Assembly (NCBI RefSeq): GCF_030682035.1
Contig: NZ_JAUXQZ010000037.1
Coordinates: 111,537 to 175,536, forward strand
From: Brevundimonas sp.
Lineage (GTDB): Bacteria > Pseudomonadota > Alphaproteobacteria > Caulobacterales > Caulobacteraceae
Direction: 5' to 3'
Length of the DNA: 64,000 nt
Numbering within the stretch: position 1 is the stretch's first letter; each line of letters opens with the position of its first letter. This document shows, piece by piece, positions 38,125 through 47,634 of this stretch. The notes under the pieces were generated by a model. The model saw nothing but the letters and a program-made list of their open reading frames with translations, was not told the origin of the DNA and did no database searches. The translations under genes and the position numbers were made by a program.

Positions 38125-38561
38125 ACCGACGGGTTCAGGTTCAGAAAGAGGGTGCGCACTCCAACTATGTCCCCGGCTTCCGCAAACGTTCGATCCAGCG
38201 TGCAAACTCGAGCATTGAGGGATTGCGCGACCGCCATATGCAAGGCATCGCCGGCTCTCAGCTTGGTTTCGATGCGATCGGCAATTCTGGCCGCCATGTC
38301 GAAATGATGCTCCTGCACTGAATGCATGACCAGGATTTCGTCGATGAGCTTGTCGATTGTCTCTAGGGATATCTGGCGCTCATCCTCGTTAATCCTGCCC
38401 GCGCGACGTTTCATCGCCAATGCCGACGAGACTTCGGTGATCGCCCAAGTGCTGGTGCACAATCGTCCGGCCGGTTGAGTGGCGAACCAAAGCTGGACGT
38501 CCGGTGACGCAATCTCCTTGCTTACGGCGGCGACAAGCAAAGACGAGTCGAGATAGTCCAT
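38121..38561 (-). CDS. vapC: VapC-type PIN-domain ribonuclease toxin
   Basis: A 146-residue PIN-domain toxin that would cleave RNA, often initiator or other tRNAs. Acidic residues that bind metal are visible in MDYLDSSLL, in TEVSSALAMKRRAG, in RAGDALHMAVA and in LDRTFAEAG. The start codon overlaps the stop of the upstream antitoxin by one base (TGATG), the usual coupling for these pairs. The target cannot be told from sequence. Confidence 0.9.
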   Translation of the reverse strand: MDYLDSSLLVAAVSKEIASPDVQLWFATQPAGRLCTSTWAITEVSSALAMKRRAGRINEDERQISLETIDKLIDEILVMHSVQEHHFDMAARIADRIETKLRAGDALHMAVAQSLNARVCTLDRTFAEAGDIVGVRTLFLNLNPSV

Positions 38562-38809
38562 CAGTAGCGATCAGTATCGCGCATGGCGCGGACGAAGTCT
38601 CCGGCGCTTACGTCCTGGTAGGTCATTCCGTCGGTCGCTGCGCGGAGCTCTTCCACGGTGATGGTCCGACGCGGCTTTTTCTCGAAGGGTGGCACGATCC
38701 GAGCTACGGGCTTGCCCCGTTTCAGAATAGTGATGTCTTCGCCGGCACTCGCCCGGTCCACGAGCGCACTCAGATGAGCCTTGGCGTCAGCGAGATTGAT
38801 CCGTTCCAC
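38561..38809 (-). CDS. vapB: Phd/YefM-type antitoxin
   Basis: An 82-residue antitoxin. The N-terminal half (MERINLADAKAHLSALVDRASAGEDITILKRGKPVARI) has the Phd/YefM DNA-binding fold; the C-terminal half would wrap the VapC active site. It likely represses its own operon together with VapC. CAACTGACCAACTAACTGG-like repeats just upstream (around 38820-38840) could be its operator, but this was not resolved. Confidence 0.88.
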   Translation of the reverse strand: MERINLADAKAHLSALVDRASAGEDITILKRGKPVARIVPPFEKKPRRTITVEELRAATDGMTYQDVSAGDFVRAMRDTDRY

Positions 38810-38863
38810 AATGCGCTCCTGACCAGTTAGTTGGTCAGTTGTAGCACGGGCGCGAAGGGGCCG

Positions 38864-39514
38864 CTACGCTGGTTTCTCAGCCAGCCGCTTGTCCAGATAC
38901 GCCCCGACGCGGCTCTCGACCGCGCCGATGTGGTCCTGCCAGAAATGGGTCGCGCCCTCTTCCAGCTCATAGTCGATGACAATCCCTTTTTGGGTGCGCA
39001 GCTTGTTGACCACGCGCTCGACCTCGACCGGCGGCACGACGGTGTCATTGGTGCCGTGCAGGAACAGGCCCGAGGCCGGGCAGGGAGCCAGGAAGCTGAA
39101 GTCGTACATGTTCGAGGGCGGCGAGACCGAGATGAAGCCGTCGGTCTCGGGGCGGCGCATCAGCAGCTGCATGCCGATATAGGCGCCGAACTGATAGCCG
39201 CCGACCCAGGTCTGGGAGGCGCCGGGGTTTTGCGTCTGCAGCCAGTCCAGGGCGGTGGCCGCGTCGGCCAGTTCGCCGATGCCGCTGTCGAACTCGCCCT
39301 GCGACTTGCCGACGCCGCGGCTGTTGTAGCGCAGCGTCGCGAAGCCGCGCTTCTGGAACAGCTGGTACAGGGTCACGGCGACCGGGTTGTTCATATGCCC
39401 GTTTGCCTTGGGGTGCGGATGCAGGATCAGGGCGATCGGGGCGTTCGGGCGCTTGCCCGGGGAATAGCGGCCTTCGATGCGGCCGGAGGCGCCGGGCAGG
39501 ATGACTTCAGGCAT
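38864..39514 (-). CDS. alpha/beta-hydrolase-fold protein lacking the nucleophile serine
   Basis: A 216-residue protein of the alpha/beta hydrolase fold with an oxyanion region HPHPKANG and the conserved YNSRGVGKSQGEF strand. At the nucleophile elbow, where GxSxG is expected, the sequence is GGYQFGAYIG with Gln108 in place of serine. The acid (GTNDTVVP) and histidine (GATHFW) positions are kept. It may bind rather than cleave a ligand, or use other chemistry. It is divergent from iscR. Confidence 0.82.
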   Translation of the reverse strand: MPEVILPGASGRIEGRYSPGKRPNAPIALILHPHPKANGHMNNPVAVTLYQLFQKRGFATLRYNSRGVGKSQGEFDSGIGELADAATALDWLQTQNPGASQTWVGGYQFGAYIGMQLLMRRPETDGFISVSPPSNMYDFSFLAPCPASGLFLHGTNDTVVPPVEVERVVNKLRTQKGIVIDYELEEGATHFWQDHIGAVESRVGAYLDKRLAEKPA

Positions 39515-39561
39515 ATGCGGCGAATTCCGTGTTCAGCTGTCATTTCGCACCTGCGTAATAC

Positions 39562-39591
39562 TTGACCACAGCGGTAGGACTTTCTAAGTCC
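39562..39591 (+). promoter_or_regulatory. candidate iscR/suf promoter with inverted-repeat operator
   Basis: TTGACC at 39562-39567 looks like a -35 box; 17 bases on is TAAGTC as a poor -10. The -10 overlaps the perfect inverted repeat GGACTT-TCT-AAGTCC (39577-39591), about 80 bases before iscR. An Rrf2-family regulator bound there would block transcription, which fits autorepression. The match to a known IscR box was not established. Confidence 0.4.
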
Positions 39592-39672
39592 AGCCTGCGC
39601 GTCGACGCCTTTGCGAAGGCGCGGGTTCTAGCACAGGACCCTCGAAAAGCGCGCGATTTTTGAAGGTGGGCG

Positions 39673-40146
39673 ATGCGTCTGTCGACCAAGGGACGATACG
39701 CCGTGATGGCGATGGCCGATCTGGCCAAGAACGGACAGACCGACGGCGTGGTCCGGGCTGTGTCGCTGGCCGAAATTGCGACGCGTCAGGAGATTTCGCT
39801 GAGCTATCTGGAGCAACTGTTCGCCCGGCTGCGCAAGGGCGGCCTGGTGCAGAGCGTGCGCGGTCCTGGCGGCGGCTACCGGCTGGCCAAGGGCGCGCAT
39901 GAGACGGTGGTGGCCGAGATCGTCCTGGCCGTCGACGAGCCCATCCGCGCCACCCGCTGTATCGGCCATTCCTCGCCCAAGGGATGCATGATGGCCGGCG
40001 AACGCTGCATCACCCACAATCTGTGGGAGGATCTGGGGGACGAGATCCACCGCTATCTGGCCGGGGTGTCGCTGGAGGATGTGGTGATGAACCGCACCGG
40101 GGCGCGGCGGCGGGCGACGGACGAAGAAGTGGGGGTTGCGGCGTGA
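39673..40146 (+). CDS. iscR: Rrf2-family Fe-S cluster regulator, IscR-like
   Basis: A 157-residue transcription factor. The N-terminal winged helix (MRLSTKGRYAVMAMADLA ... LSYLEQLFARLRKGGLV, wing GPGGGYRL) binds DNA. The cluster-binding loop has three cysteines spaced C-x8-C-x6-C followed by x2-His (RCIGHSSPKGC, ERCITHNLW), close to IscR. It probably senses Fe-S status and represses the downstream suf operon. Its stop overlaps the GTG start of the cysteine desulfurase gene (GTGA), so it is part of the operon it controls. Confidence 0.92.
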   Translation: MRLSTKGRYAVMAMADLAKNGQTDGVVRAVSLAEIATRQEISLSYLEQLFARLRKGGLVQSVRGPGGGYRLAKGAHETVVAEIVLAVDEPIRATRCIGHSSPKGCMMAGERCITHNLWEDLGDEIHRYLAGVSLEDVVMNRTGARRRATDEEVGVAA

Positions 40147-41281
40147 GCGGGGTCTATCTGGACTACAATGCTTCCGGCCTGGTCCGGCCCGAGGTTCAGG
40201 ACGTGATGGCGAAGGCCTTGGCCGACAACGGCAATCCGTCGGCAGTGCATGCGGCGGGGCGGCGGTCGCGGGCGCGGATCGAGACGGCGCGCGCGCAGGT
40301 GGCCGATCTGGTCGGGGCCGATCCGACGGCGGTGGTCTTCTCCAGCGGCGGCACAGAGTCCAACGCCCAGGCGATCCTGAGCGCCATCGCCGCGGGCTGC
40401 GAGCGGCTGATCGTCGGCGCGACCGAGCATCCGTGCGTGGCCGAGGCGGCGGCGGTGAGCGGCCTGCCGGTCGAAATCCTGCCGGTCGATGCGGACGGAG
40501 TGGTCGATCTGGGCTGGCTGGCCGGGGCGCTGACGCGTCCGGGCCGGGCGGTGGTCGCCATCCATCACGCCAACAATGAGAGCGGCGTGATCCAGCCGAT
40601 CGCCGAGGCGGCGGCGCTGACGCGGGCGGCGGGCGGCTGGCTGCACGTCGACGCCATCCAGTCGGCGGGCAAGATCACGGTCGACATGCGGACGCTGGAC
40701 GCGGACACACTGACCCTGTCGGCGCACAAGTTGGGCGGGCCGCAGGGCGTGGGGGCGCTGATCTCGAAAGAGGGTGTTCCGATCATCCGCACCCTGCACG
40801 GGGCGGGGCAGGAGCGGGGGCTGCGCGCCGGCACGGAGAATGTGCCCGGCATCGCCGGCTTTGGCGTGGCGGCGGACTGCGCCATGCGGGACCTGCCGAC
40901 AGCAATGGCGCACAAGGCATGGCGCGATGCGGCCGAGGCGCAGGTCACGGCGGCGGGCGCGACCATCATCGGCGGCGCGGTCGAACGCCTGCCCAACACC
41001 CTCTTCATGGCCGTCGAGGGCTGGGACAGCCCGCAGCAGCTGATCACCATGGACCTGCAGGGCGTCATGGTCTCGGCCGGCAGCGCCTGTTCTTCGGGCA
41101 AGACCAAGCCGTCCAAGGCGATCAGCGCCATGGGACTGGATCATCTGGCCCCGGGCGGCGTGCGCGTCTCGGGCGGCTGGGGCACGGTCGAGGCGGATTG
41201 GGTCCGGTTCGCCGACGCCTGGGTCGCTTCCTACGAAAAGCATCGCGCGCGGGCGGCCGGGCGGGTCAGGGAAAACGCCTG

Positions 41282-41282
<1 letters not shown>
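40143..41282 (+). CDS. cysteine desulfurase, class I (IscS/NifS-like)
   Basis: A 379-residue PLP enzyme releasing sulfur from cysteine as a persulfide. The PLP lysine lies in [10 protein letters not shown], the catalytic cysteine loop is [14 protein letters not shown], and the N-terminal YLDYNASG is typical. The start is a GTG at 40143 that overlaps the iscR stop by four bases; the open frame upstream is an overlap with iscR. It is one of two desulfurases in the operon, the other being the class II SufS, and its stop overlaps sufB. Confidence 0.93.
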
Positions 41283-42744
<1,462 letters not shown>

Positions 42745-42748
<4 letters not shown>

Positions 42749-43482
42749 GCGATACGCAAACCATCACGCGTGACGCTTTGCGAGGGTTGGTCCTCGAAGA
42801 GATCAAGCGGATCGCTGCTCGTGATGGCGAGACGCCGGGGATTCAGTCTTTCGCGCGCGAAACCGGCATTACCAAAAGCAGGATAGTTGGTGTCCTCTGG
42901 GCCAAATGGGGCGATGCCCTAACCGAGGCAGGGTTGGCGCCGAATGGACTCCAGTCGCGGTTGGATGACGATCATGTTCTGAACGCGCTGGCAGTTGCAT
43001 TTCAACAGGCAGGCCGTGTCCTTTCGAGCAATGAACTGCGATTCCATGCGGGAAAGACCGACGGCTTCCCGTCTCACAGTACGTTGGACAATCGGTTTAC
43101 CGGACGTGCTGGCATGCTCGACAGGTTAGCCGAATACGCACGTGATCGAGCTGAATTTGCAGACGTCTTGGCCATGCTGGCGGACCGCCCGGTCGCCGTG
43201 GCGAAGGCCAAGGTCCCGTCGGCAGGAGACGGTAGCGTCTACCTCATCAAGTTCGGCCCGCACTATAAGATCGGTCGCAGTAATGACGGGCTTCGTAGAG
43301 CGCGAGAAATCAAAACTCTGCTGCCCGAAGATGGCGAGATCATTCACTTCATAACCACGGACGATCCAGTCGGCATCGAAGCCTATTGGCACAACCGGTT
43401 CAAAGACCTGCGACTTCGGGGTGAGTGGTTCAAGCTCACCATCAGCGATGTCGCAGCCTTCAAGCGAAGAAAATTCCAGTAA
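42745..43482 (+). CDS. GIY-YIG (T5orf172/MUG113) protein with two homing-endonuclease-associated repeats, inserted in suf operon
   Basis: A 245-residue protein alien to Fe-S assembly. Residues about 8-65 and 70-128 are two helical DNA-binding repeats of the kind attached to homing endonucleases ([30 protein letters not shown]). The C-terminal domain (about 165-235) is T5orf172/MUG113-type [22 protein letters not shown], then [14 protein letters not shown] and RGEWFKL. Composition is less GC-rich than sufB and sufC. It is fitted without gaps: GTGA overlap with sufB, TAATG overlap with sufC. It may be a selfish nuclease or an exapted DNA-binding protein. Confidence 0.85.
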
Positions 43483-44231
43483 TGCTCTCCATCTCCAACC
43501 TCCACGTCGCCGTCGGCGACACGCCGATCCTCAACGGCCTGACGCTCGACGTTCCGGCGGGCGAGGTGCACGCCATCATGGGGCCGAACGGGGCCGGCAA
43601 GTCGACGCTGGGCTACGCCGTGGCCGGGCGGCCCGGCTATGAGGCGACGCAAGGCGGCGTGTCGTGGAAGGGCGAGGACCTGCTGGGTCTGGAGCCCGCC
43701 GAGCGGGCGGCGAAGGGCGTCTTCCTGTCGTTCCAGTATCCGATCGAGATTCCCGGCGTCCCGGCCCTGACCTTCGTGCGCACGGCGTTGAACGCCCAGA
43801 AGCGCGCGCGAGGCGAGGAGGAGGTCTCGGCGCCGGCCTTCCTGAAGCTGGTCCGGGCGGCCTCAGCCGCGCTCAAGATGGACTTCGACATGCTCAAGCG
43901 GCCGCTGAACGTCGGCTTCTCGGGCGGCGAGAAGAAGCGGATGGAGATCCTGCAGATGGCCCTGCTGGAGCCGTCGCTGCTGATCCTCGACGAGACGGAT
44001 TCCGGCCTCGACATCGACGCCCTGCGCATCGTGTCCGAGGGGGTCAACGCCCTGCGCTCGCCCGACCGCGCCATGCTGGTGATCACCCACTACCAGCGCC
44101 TGCTGGACTACATCAAACCTGACCGGGTGCATGTGCTGGCCGGCGGCCGGATCGTGGCGTCCGGCGGGCCGGAACTGGCGCATCAGCTGGAGGCGGAAGG
44201 GTATGACAAATACCTGCCGGAGGCTGCGTGA
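43482..44231 (+). CDS. sufC: Fe-S assembly ATPase SufC
   Basis: A 249-residue ABC-type ATPase driving SufBCD. Walker A is GPNGAGKST, the Q-loop is in FLSFQYPIEIPGVP, the signature is GFSGGEKKRMEI and Walker B is LLILDETDSGLDID. Length is normal. The start ATG at 43482 overlaps the stop of the GIY-YIG gene (TAATG). The frame is open upstream to 43425 without meaning. Its stop overlaps the GTG of a 67-codon frame that bridges repeat copy B to sufD. Confidence 0.96.
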   Translation: MLSISNLHVAVGDTPILNGLTLDVPAGEVHAIMGPNGAGKSTLGYAVAGRPGYEATQGGVSWKGEDLLGLEPAERAAKGVFLSFQYPIEIPGVPALTFVRTALNAQKRARGEEEVSAPAFLKLVRAASAALKMDFDMLKRPLNVGFSGGEKKRMEILQMALLEPSLLILDETDSGLDIDALRIVSEGVNALRSPDRAMLVITHYQRLLDYIKPDRVHVLAGGRIVASGGPELAHQLEAEGYDKYLPEAA

Positions 44232-44255
44232 GAAGGGTGATGGCAATCAACAAAG

Positions 44256-44409
44256 CCCTCCCCCTCGAGGGGAGAGGGTTGGGTGGGGGTGCTCGCGCCG
44301 CTGAGACCCGGATGGGCGCGAAGGGCCCGGTCCGCGCCTCTCGCGTCAGGTCCGCCGAAAGCCTGCCTCCACCCCCATCCCCAACCCTTCCCCCGTCGAG
44401 GGGGAAGGG
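44256..44409. repeat. operon-junction inverted-repeat element, copy B (sufC/sufD)
   Basis: A 154-bp element with ends CCCTCCCCCTCGAGGGG / CCCCCGTCGAGGGGGAAGGG and inner inverted arms GGGTTGGGTGGGGGTG / CACCCCCATCCCCAACCC. It lies inside a 67-codon open frame (44228-44431) that begins as GTGA on the sufC stop and ends as ATGA on the sufD start, so translational coupling between the two genes survives the insertion. Confidence 0.88.
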
Positions 44410-44427
44410 AGTCGCGGGACGGCCGGC

Positions 44428-45450
44428 ATGAGCGCCCGGATCGACCTCCGCGACCCGTCCTCCTTCCCGACTCGCCGGGTCGAGGCGTGGAAATACACCG
44501 ATCTGCGCCGCTTCCTGCGCGAGACGCCGCCGGCGTCGCCGGCGGGCGAGGTCGCGCCGGGCGGGCCGTTTGCGGTGCTGGGCGGGAACGAGCTGGCGGT
44601 GGTCAACGGCCGCTGTGACGGCTTCCCCGGATTGGTCGCCGAGGGGCCGGGCGACCATATCGCGCGGCTGCGGTTCGTCTCGACGGCGGACGGTGCGGGG
44701 CATCAGGCCAGCGTGGCGGTCGAGGTCAAGGCGGGGGCGTCGCTGCTGCTGCTGGAAACCTATGAGGGCCGGGCGGCGGGCTATGTGTCCAATGTCGCGC
44801 TGGAGATCAGCCTCGGCGCCGGGGCGCGGCTGATCCGGGTGGTGATCGAGGACGACGCGGCGGACGCCCTGTCCATCTCGACCGCCGAGGTGAGCATGGG
44901 CGAGGGCGCGTCTTTCGCCCAGACGGTGCTGACCACGGGGGCGAAACTGCAACGGCATGAGACGCGGCTGGCCCATCCGGGGCAAGGCGCCGAGGTGCGG
45001 ATCGACGGCCTGTATCTGCTGGACGGCGCGCGGCATTCCGACCTGACCAGCGTCGTTCACCACAACGGCCTCAACGGCGTCACCTCGCAACTGACCAAGG
45101 GCGTCGTCCGCGACACCGCGCGCGGCGTCTTCCAGGGCAAGATCGTCGTCGAGCGCGGGGCCGACGGGACGGATGCGCGCATGGGTCACCACGCCCTGAT
45201 CCTCGGCGAGCGGGCCGAGGTGGACGCCAAGCCGGAGCTGGAAATTTACGCTGACGACGTGCAGTGCGCGCACGGCAATACGGTCGGCAATCTGGACGAG
45301 GCGGCGCTGTTCTATATGCAGCAGCGGGGGTTGCCGGCCGACGAGGCCCGGGCGTTGCTGACCCAGGCCTTTCTGATCGAGGTCGTCGACCGGATTGGGC
45401 ACGAGGGCGCGAGAGAGGTGGTTCGCGCGTGGTTGGAGGCGAGGCTGTGA
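44428..45450 (+). CDS. sufD: Fe-S assembly protein SufD
   Basis: A 340-residue SufB paralogue completing the SufBCD scaffold. Conserved regions are RRVEAWKYTDLRRFL near the start and, at the C-terminus, DDVQCAHGNTVGNLDEAALFYMQQRGLPADEARALL. It is shorter than the enterobacterial protein but normal for alphaproteobacteria. The ATG at 44428 lies 18 bases after repeat copy B. The stop codon overlaps a GTG (GTGA) that opens a frame through repeat copy C into sufS. Confidence 0.93.
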   Translation: MSARIDLRDPSSFPTRRVEAWKYTDLRRFLRETPPASPAGEVAPGGPFAVLGGNELAVVNGRCDGFPGLVAEGPGDHIARLRFVSTADGAGHQASVAVEVKAGASLLLLETYEGRAAGYVSNVALEISLGAGARLIRVVIEDDAADALSISTAEVSMGEGASFAQTVLTTGAKLQRHETRLAHPGQGAEVRIDGLYLLDGARHSDLTSVVHHNGLNGVTSQLTKGVVRDTARGVFQGKIVVERGADGTDARMGHHALILGERAEVDAKPELEIYADDVQCAHGNTVGNLDEAALFYMQQRGLPADEARALLTQAFLIEVVDRIGHEGAREVVRAWLEARL

Positions 45451-45467
45451 CGGTGGCTCCTTCTTCA

Positions 45468-45625
45468 CCCTTCCCCCTCGACGGGGGAAGGGCCGGGGAT
45501 GGGGGTGCGTGCGCCAGTTTCTCCGCAGCGGGCGCGGGAGGCGTCGTCGATTGCGCCCCAGGTTCCGGACCCGCCGCCGTCGGTGCGAACACCCCCACCC
45601 AACCCTCCCCCGTCGAGGGGGAGGG
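45468..45625. repeat. operon-junction inverted-repeat element, copy C (sufD/sufS)
   Basis: A 158-bp element with ends CCCTTCCCCCTCGACGGGGGAAGGG / CCTCCCCCGTCGAGGGGGAGGG cut to family pattern, and inner arms GGGGATGGGGGTGCG / CACCCCCACCCAACCC. It is open in the sufS frame: reading can run from a GTG on the sufD stop (45447) through the element into SufS. Its right end supplies a GGGGGAGGG run seven bases before the probable sufS GTG start. Confidence 0.88.
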
Positions 45626-45632
45626 CTTTGAT

Positions 45633-46838
45633 GTGTACGCCGCCCGGGCCCAGTTCCCGATCCTGTCGCGGTCGGTGAACGGCAGGCCGCTGGTCTATCT
45701 GGACTCCGCCGCATCGGCGCAGAAGCCGCGGGCTGTTATCGACGCCATGACGGCGGCGATGGAAGGCAGCTATGCCAACGTCCATCGCGGCCTTCACACC
45801 TTGGCCAATGAGACGACCGAGGCCTTCGAGGCGGCGCGCGAGGGCGTGGCGCGGTTCCTGAACGCCGAGGCGGCGACCAACATCGTCTGGACCAAGGGGG
45901 GGACCGAGGCCATCAACCTGGTCGCGGCCGGGATCGGCCAGTCGATCCGGCCGGGCGACGAGATCATCGTCAGCCAGATGGAGCACCACTCCAACATCGT
46001 GCCCTGGCATATGCTGCGCGAGCGGTGCGGGGCGGTGCTGAGGTGGATTCCGGTGCTGGACGACGGCTCGCTGGATATGGCGGCCTATACCGACCTGCTG
46101 GGGCCGAGAACAAAGGTCGTCGCGGTCACCCACATGTCGAACGTGCTGGGGACCATCAATCCGGTGCAGGCGATCACCGGGATGGCCCACGCGGTCGGGG
46201 CGCGGGTGCTGATCGACGGCTGTCAGGGTGCGGTGCACGCGGCGCCGGACGTCCAGGCCATCGGCTGCGACTTCTATGTCTTCACCGGCCACAAGCTGTA
46301 CGGCCCGACCGGGATCGGCGCGCTCTATGGGACCGCCGAGTCGCTGGATGCCCTGCCGCCGTATCAGGGCGGCGGCGAGATGATCGAGACGGTCGCGATG
46401 GACAGGGTCACCTATGCCAAGCCGCCGCACCGGTTCGAGGCGGGGACGCCGCCGATCCTCGAGGCCATCGGCCTGGGCGCGGCGATCAAATGGCTGACGC
46501 GGTTCGACCATGGGGCGGTCGCGGCGCATGAGTGCGCGGTCTACGCCCATGCCCGCGAGCGGCTGGAGGGCGTCAACTGGCTGAAGGTCGTCGGCGAAGC
46601 CGAAGGGAAGGGCGCCATCCTGACCTTCACCGTCGAGGGCGCCCATGCCCACGATATCGCCCAGGTGATGGACCGCTACGGCGTCGCCGTGCGCGCCGGC
46701 CTGCATTGCGCCGAGCCGCTGGCGAAACGATTTGGCCTGACGTCGAGCGCCCGCGCCAGCTTCGCCCTATATAACACCCTCGAGGACGCCGACGCCTTCG
46801 CCGACGCCCTGATCAAGGCCCGTGAGTTCTTCGCATGA
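45633..46838 (+). CDS. sufS: cysteine desulfurase SufS (class II)
   Basis: A 401-residue PLP enzyme supplying sulfur to SufBCD. The N-terminus YAARAQFPILSRSVNGRPLVYLDSAASAQKP, PLP lysine in FTGHKLYGPTGIG and catalytic cysteine in AVRAGLHCAEPL are typical. I take the GTG at 45633 as start because it gives the family's normal length and has a GGAGGG site seven bases upstream. That site comes from repeat copy C. The ancestral start may be the GTG at 45447 on the sufD stop, which stays in frame through the element and would add 62 residues. Its stop overlaps sufT (ATGA). Confidence 0.93.
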   Translation: MYAARAQFPILSRSVNGRPLVYLDSAASAQKPRAVIDAMTAAMEGSYANVHRGLHTLANETTEAFEAAREGVARFLNAEAATNIVWTKGGTEAINLVAAGIGQSIRPGDEIIVSQMEHHSNIVPWHMLRERCGAVLRWIPVLDDGSLDMAAYTDLLGPRTKVVAVTHMSNVLGTINPVQAITGMAHAVGARVLIDGCQGAVHAAPDVQAIGCDFYVFTGHKLYGPTGIGALYGTAESLDALPPYQGGGEMIETVAMDRVTYAKPPHRFEAGTPPILEAIGLGAAIKWLTRFDHGAVAAHECAVYAHARERLEGVNWLKVVGEAEGKGAILTFTVEGAHAHDIAQVMDRYGVAVRAGLHCAEPLAKRFGLTSSARASFALYNTLEDADAFADALIKAREFFA

Positions 46839-47230
46839 GCGACCCGACGACCCCGATGACTGACAGCGCGGCCTTCGCCGAAGCCTGGGACGCGCCGCAG
46901 AAGAGCGCCCTGGCCCAGGGCGAGATCGACCGGATGACGGACGACATCATCGTGGCGCTCAAGTCGGTGTTCGACCCGGAAATCCCGGTCGACATCTATG
47001 AGCTGGGGCTGATCTACAAGGTCGACCTGTCGGACGACCGCGATGTGGCCATCGAGATGACCCTGACGGCCCCCGGCTGCCCGGTGGCGGGCGAGATGCC
47101 CGGCTGGGTCGAGGACGCAGTGCGGAAGGTCGAGGGTGTCAAGTCAGCCCGGGCGGAACTGACCTTCGATCCGCCGTGGGACGCGTCGAAGATGAGCGAC
47201 GAGGCCAAGCTGGCCCTGAACATGTTCTGA
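46835..47230 (+). CDS. sufT: SufT-like Fe-S maturation protein (MIP18/DUF59)
   Basis: A 131-residue protein with a MIP18-family core: ALKSVFDPEIPVDIYELGLIYKVDL, then MTLTAPGCPVAGEMPGWV and FDPPWDASKMSDEAK. It helps mature or deliver Fe-S clusters; in relatives it is part of the suf operon. About 30 extra N-terminal residues precede the core. It overlaps sufS by four bases and sufA by one base. Confidence 0.92.
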   Translation: MSDPTTPMTDSAAFAEAWDAPQKSALAQGEIDRMTDDIIVALKSVFDPEIPVDIYELGLIYKVDLSDDRDVAIEMTLTAPGCPVAGEMPGWVEDAVRKVEGVKSARAELTFDPPWDASKMSDEAKLALNMF

Positions 47231-47634
47231 TGGACCGTCCCATGACCGAGCTTCACACCACGCCCCGCACCCGCCGCCCGCGCCCCGCCATCGTCACCCT
47301 GACCGACGCGGCGGCTGAACGGGTGCGCGCATTGACCGAGGCCGGCGGGCACAAGGCGCTGCGCGTCGGCCTGAAGAATGCCGGCTGCGCGGGGCAGGAA
47401 TACACCTTCGCCTTCGCTGACCAGATCGGGCCGCTGGACGAGGTGGTGACCGACAAGGGCGCGACGATTGTCGTCGACCCCAAGTCGATCCTGTTCCTGA
47501 TCGGGTCCGAGATCGACTACGAGACGACGAAGCTGGCGTCGAAATTCGTGTTCCGGAATCCGAACCAGACCGACGCCTGCGGCTGCGGCGAGAGCGTCAC
47601 CATCATTCCGGCCAAGGCGTTCGAGATCGACTGA
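47230..47634 (+). CDS. sufA: A-type Fe-S carrier protein SufA
   Basis: A 134-residue cluster carrier. The A-type core runs from ALRVGLKNAGCAGQEYTFAF to the C-terminal pair ACGCGES, giving the three conserved cysteines. The ATG at 47230 overlaps the sufT stop (TGATG); an ATG at 47242 is possible. Its stop overlaps metN by one base, so the suf genes run into the methionine transporter without a break. Confidence 0.93.
   Translation: MDRPMTELHTTPRTRRPRPAIVTLTDAAAERVRALTEAGGHKALRVGLKNAGCAGQEYTFAFADQIGPLDEVVTDKGATIVVDPKSILFLIGSEIDYETTKLASKFVFRNPNQTDACGCGESVTIIPAKAFEID

Noticed and set aside
44113..45714. 533-codon minus-strand frame across sufC-sufS and both repeats
   Set aside because: It exists because the repeats and high-GC genes are open in many frames; it crosses three gene boundaries and has no domain.
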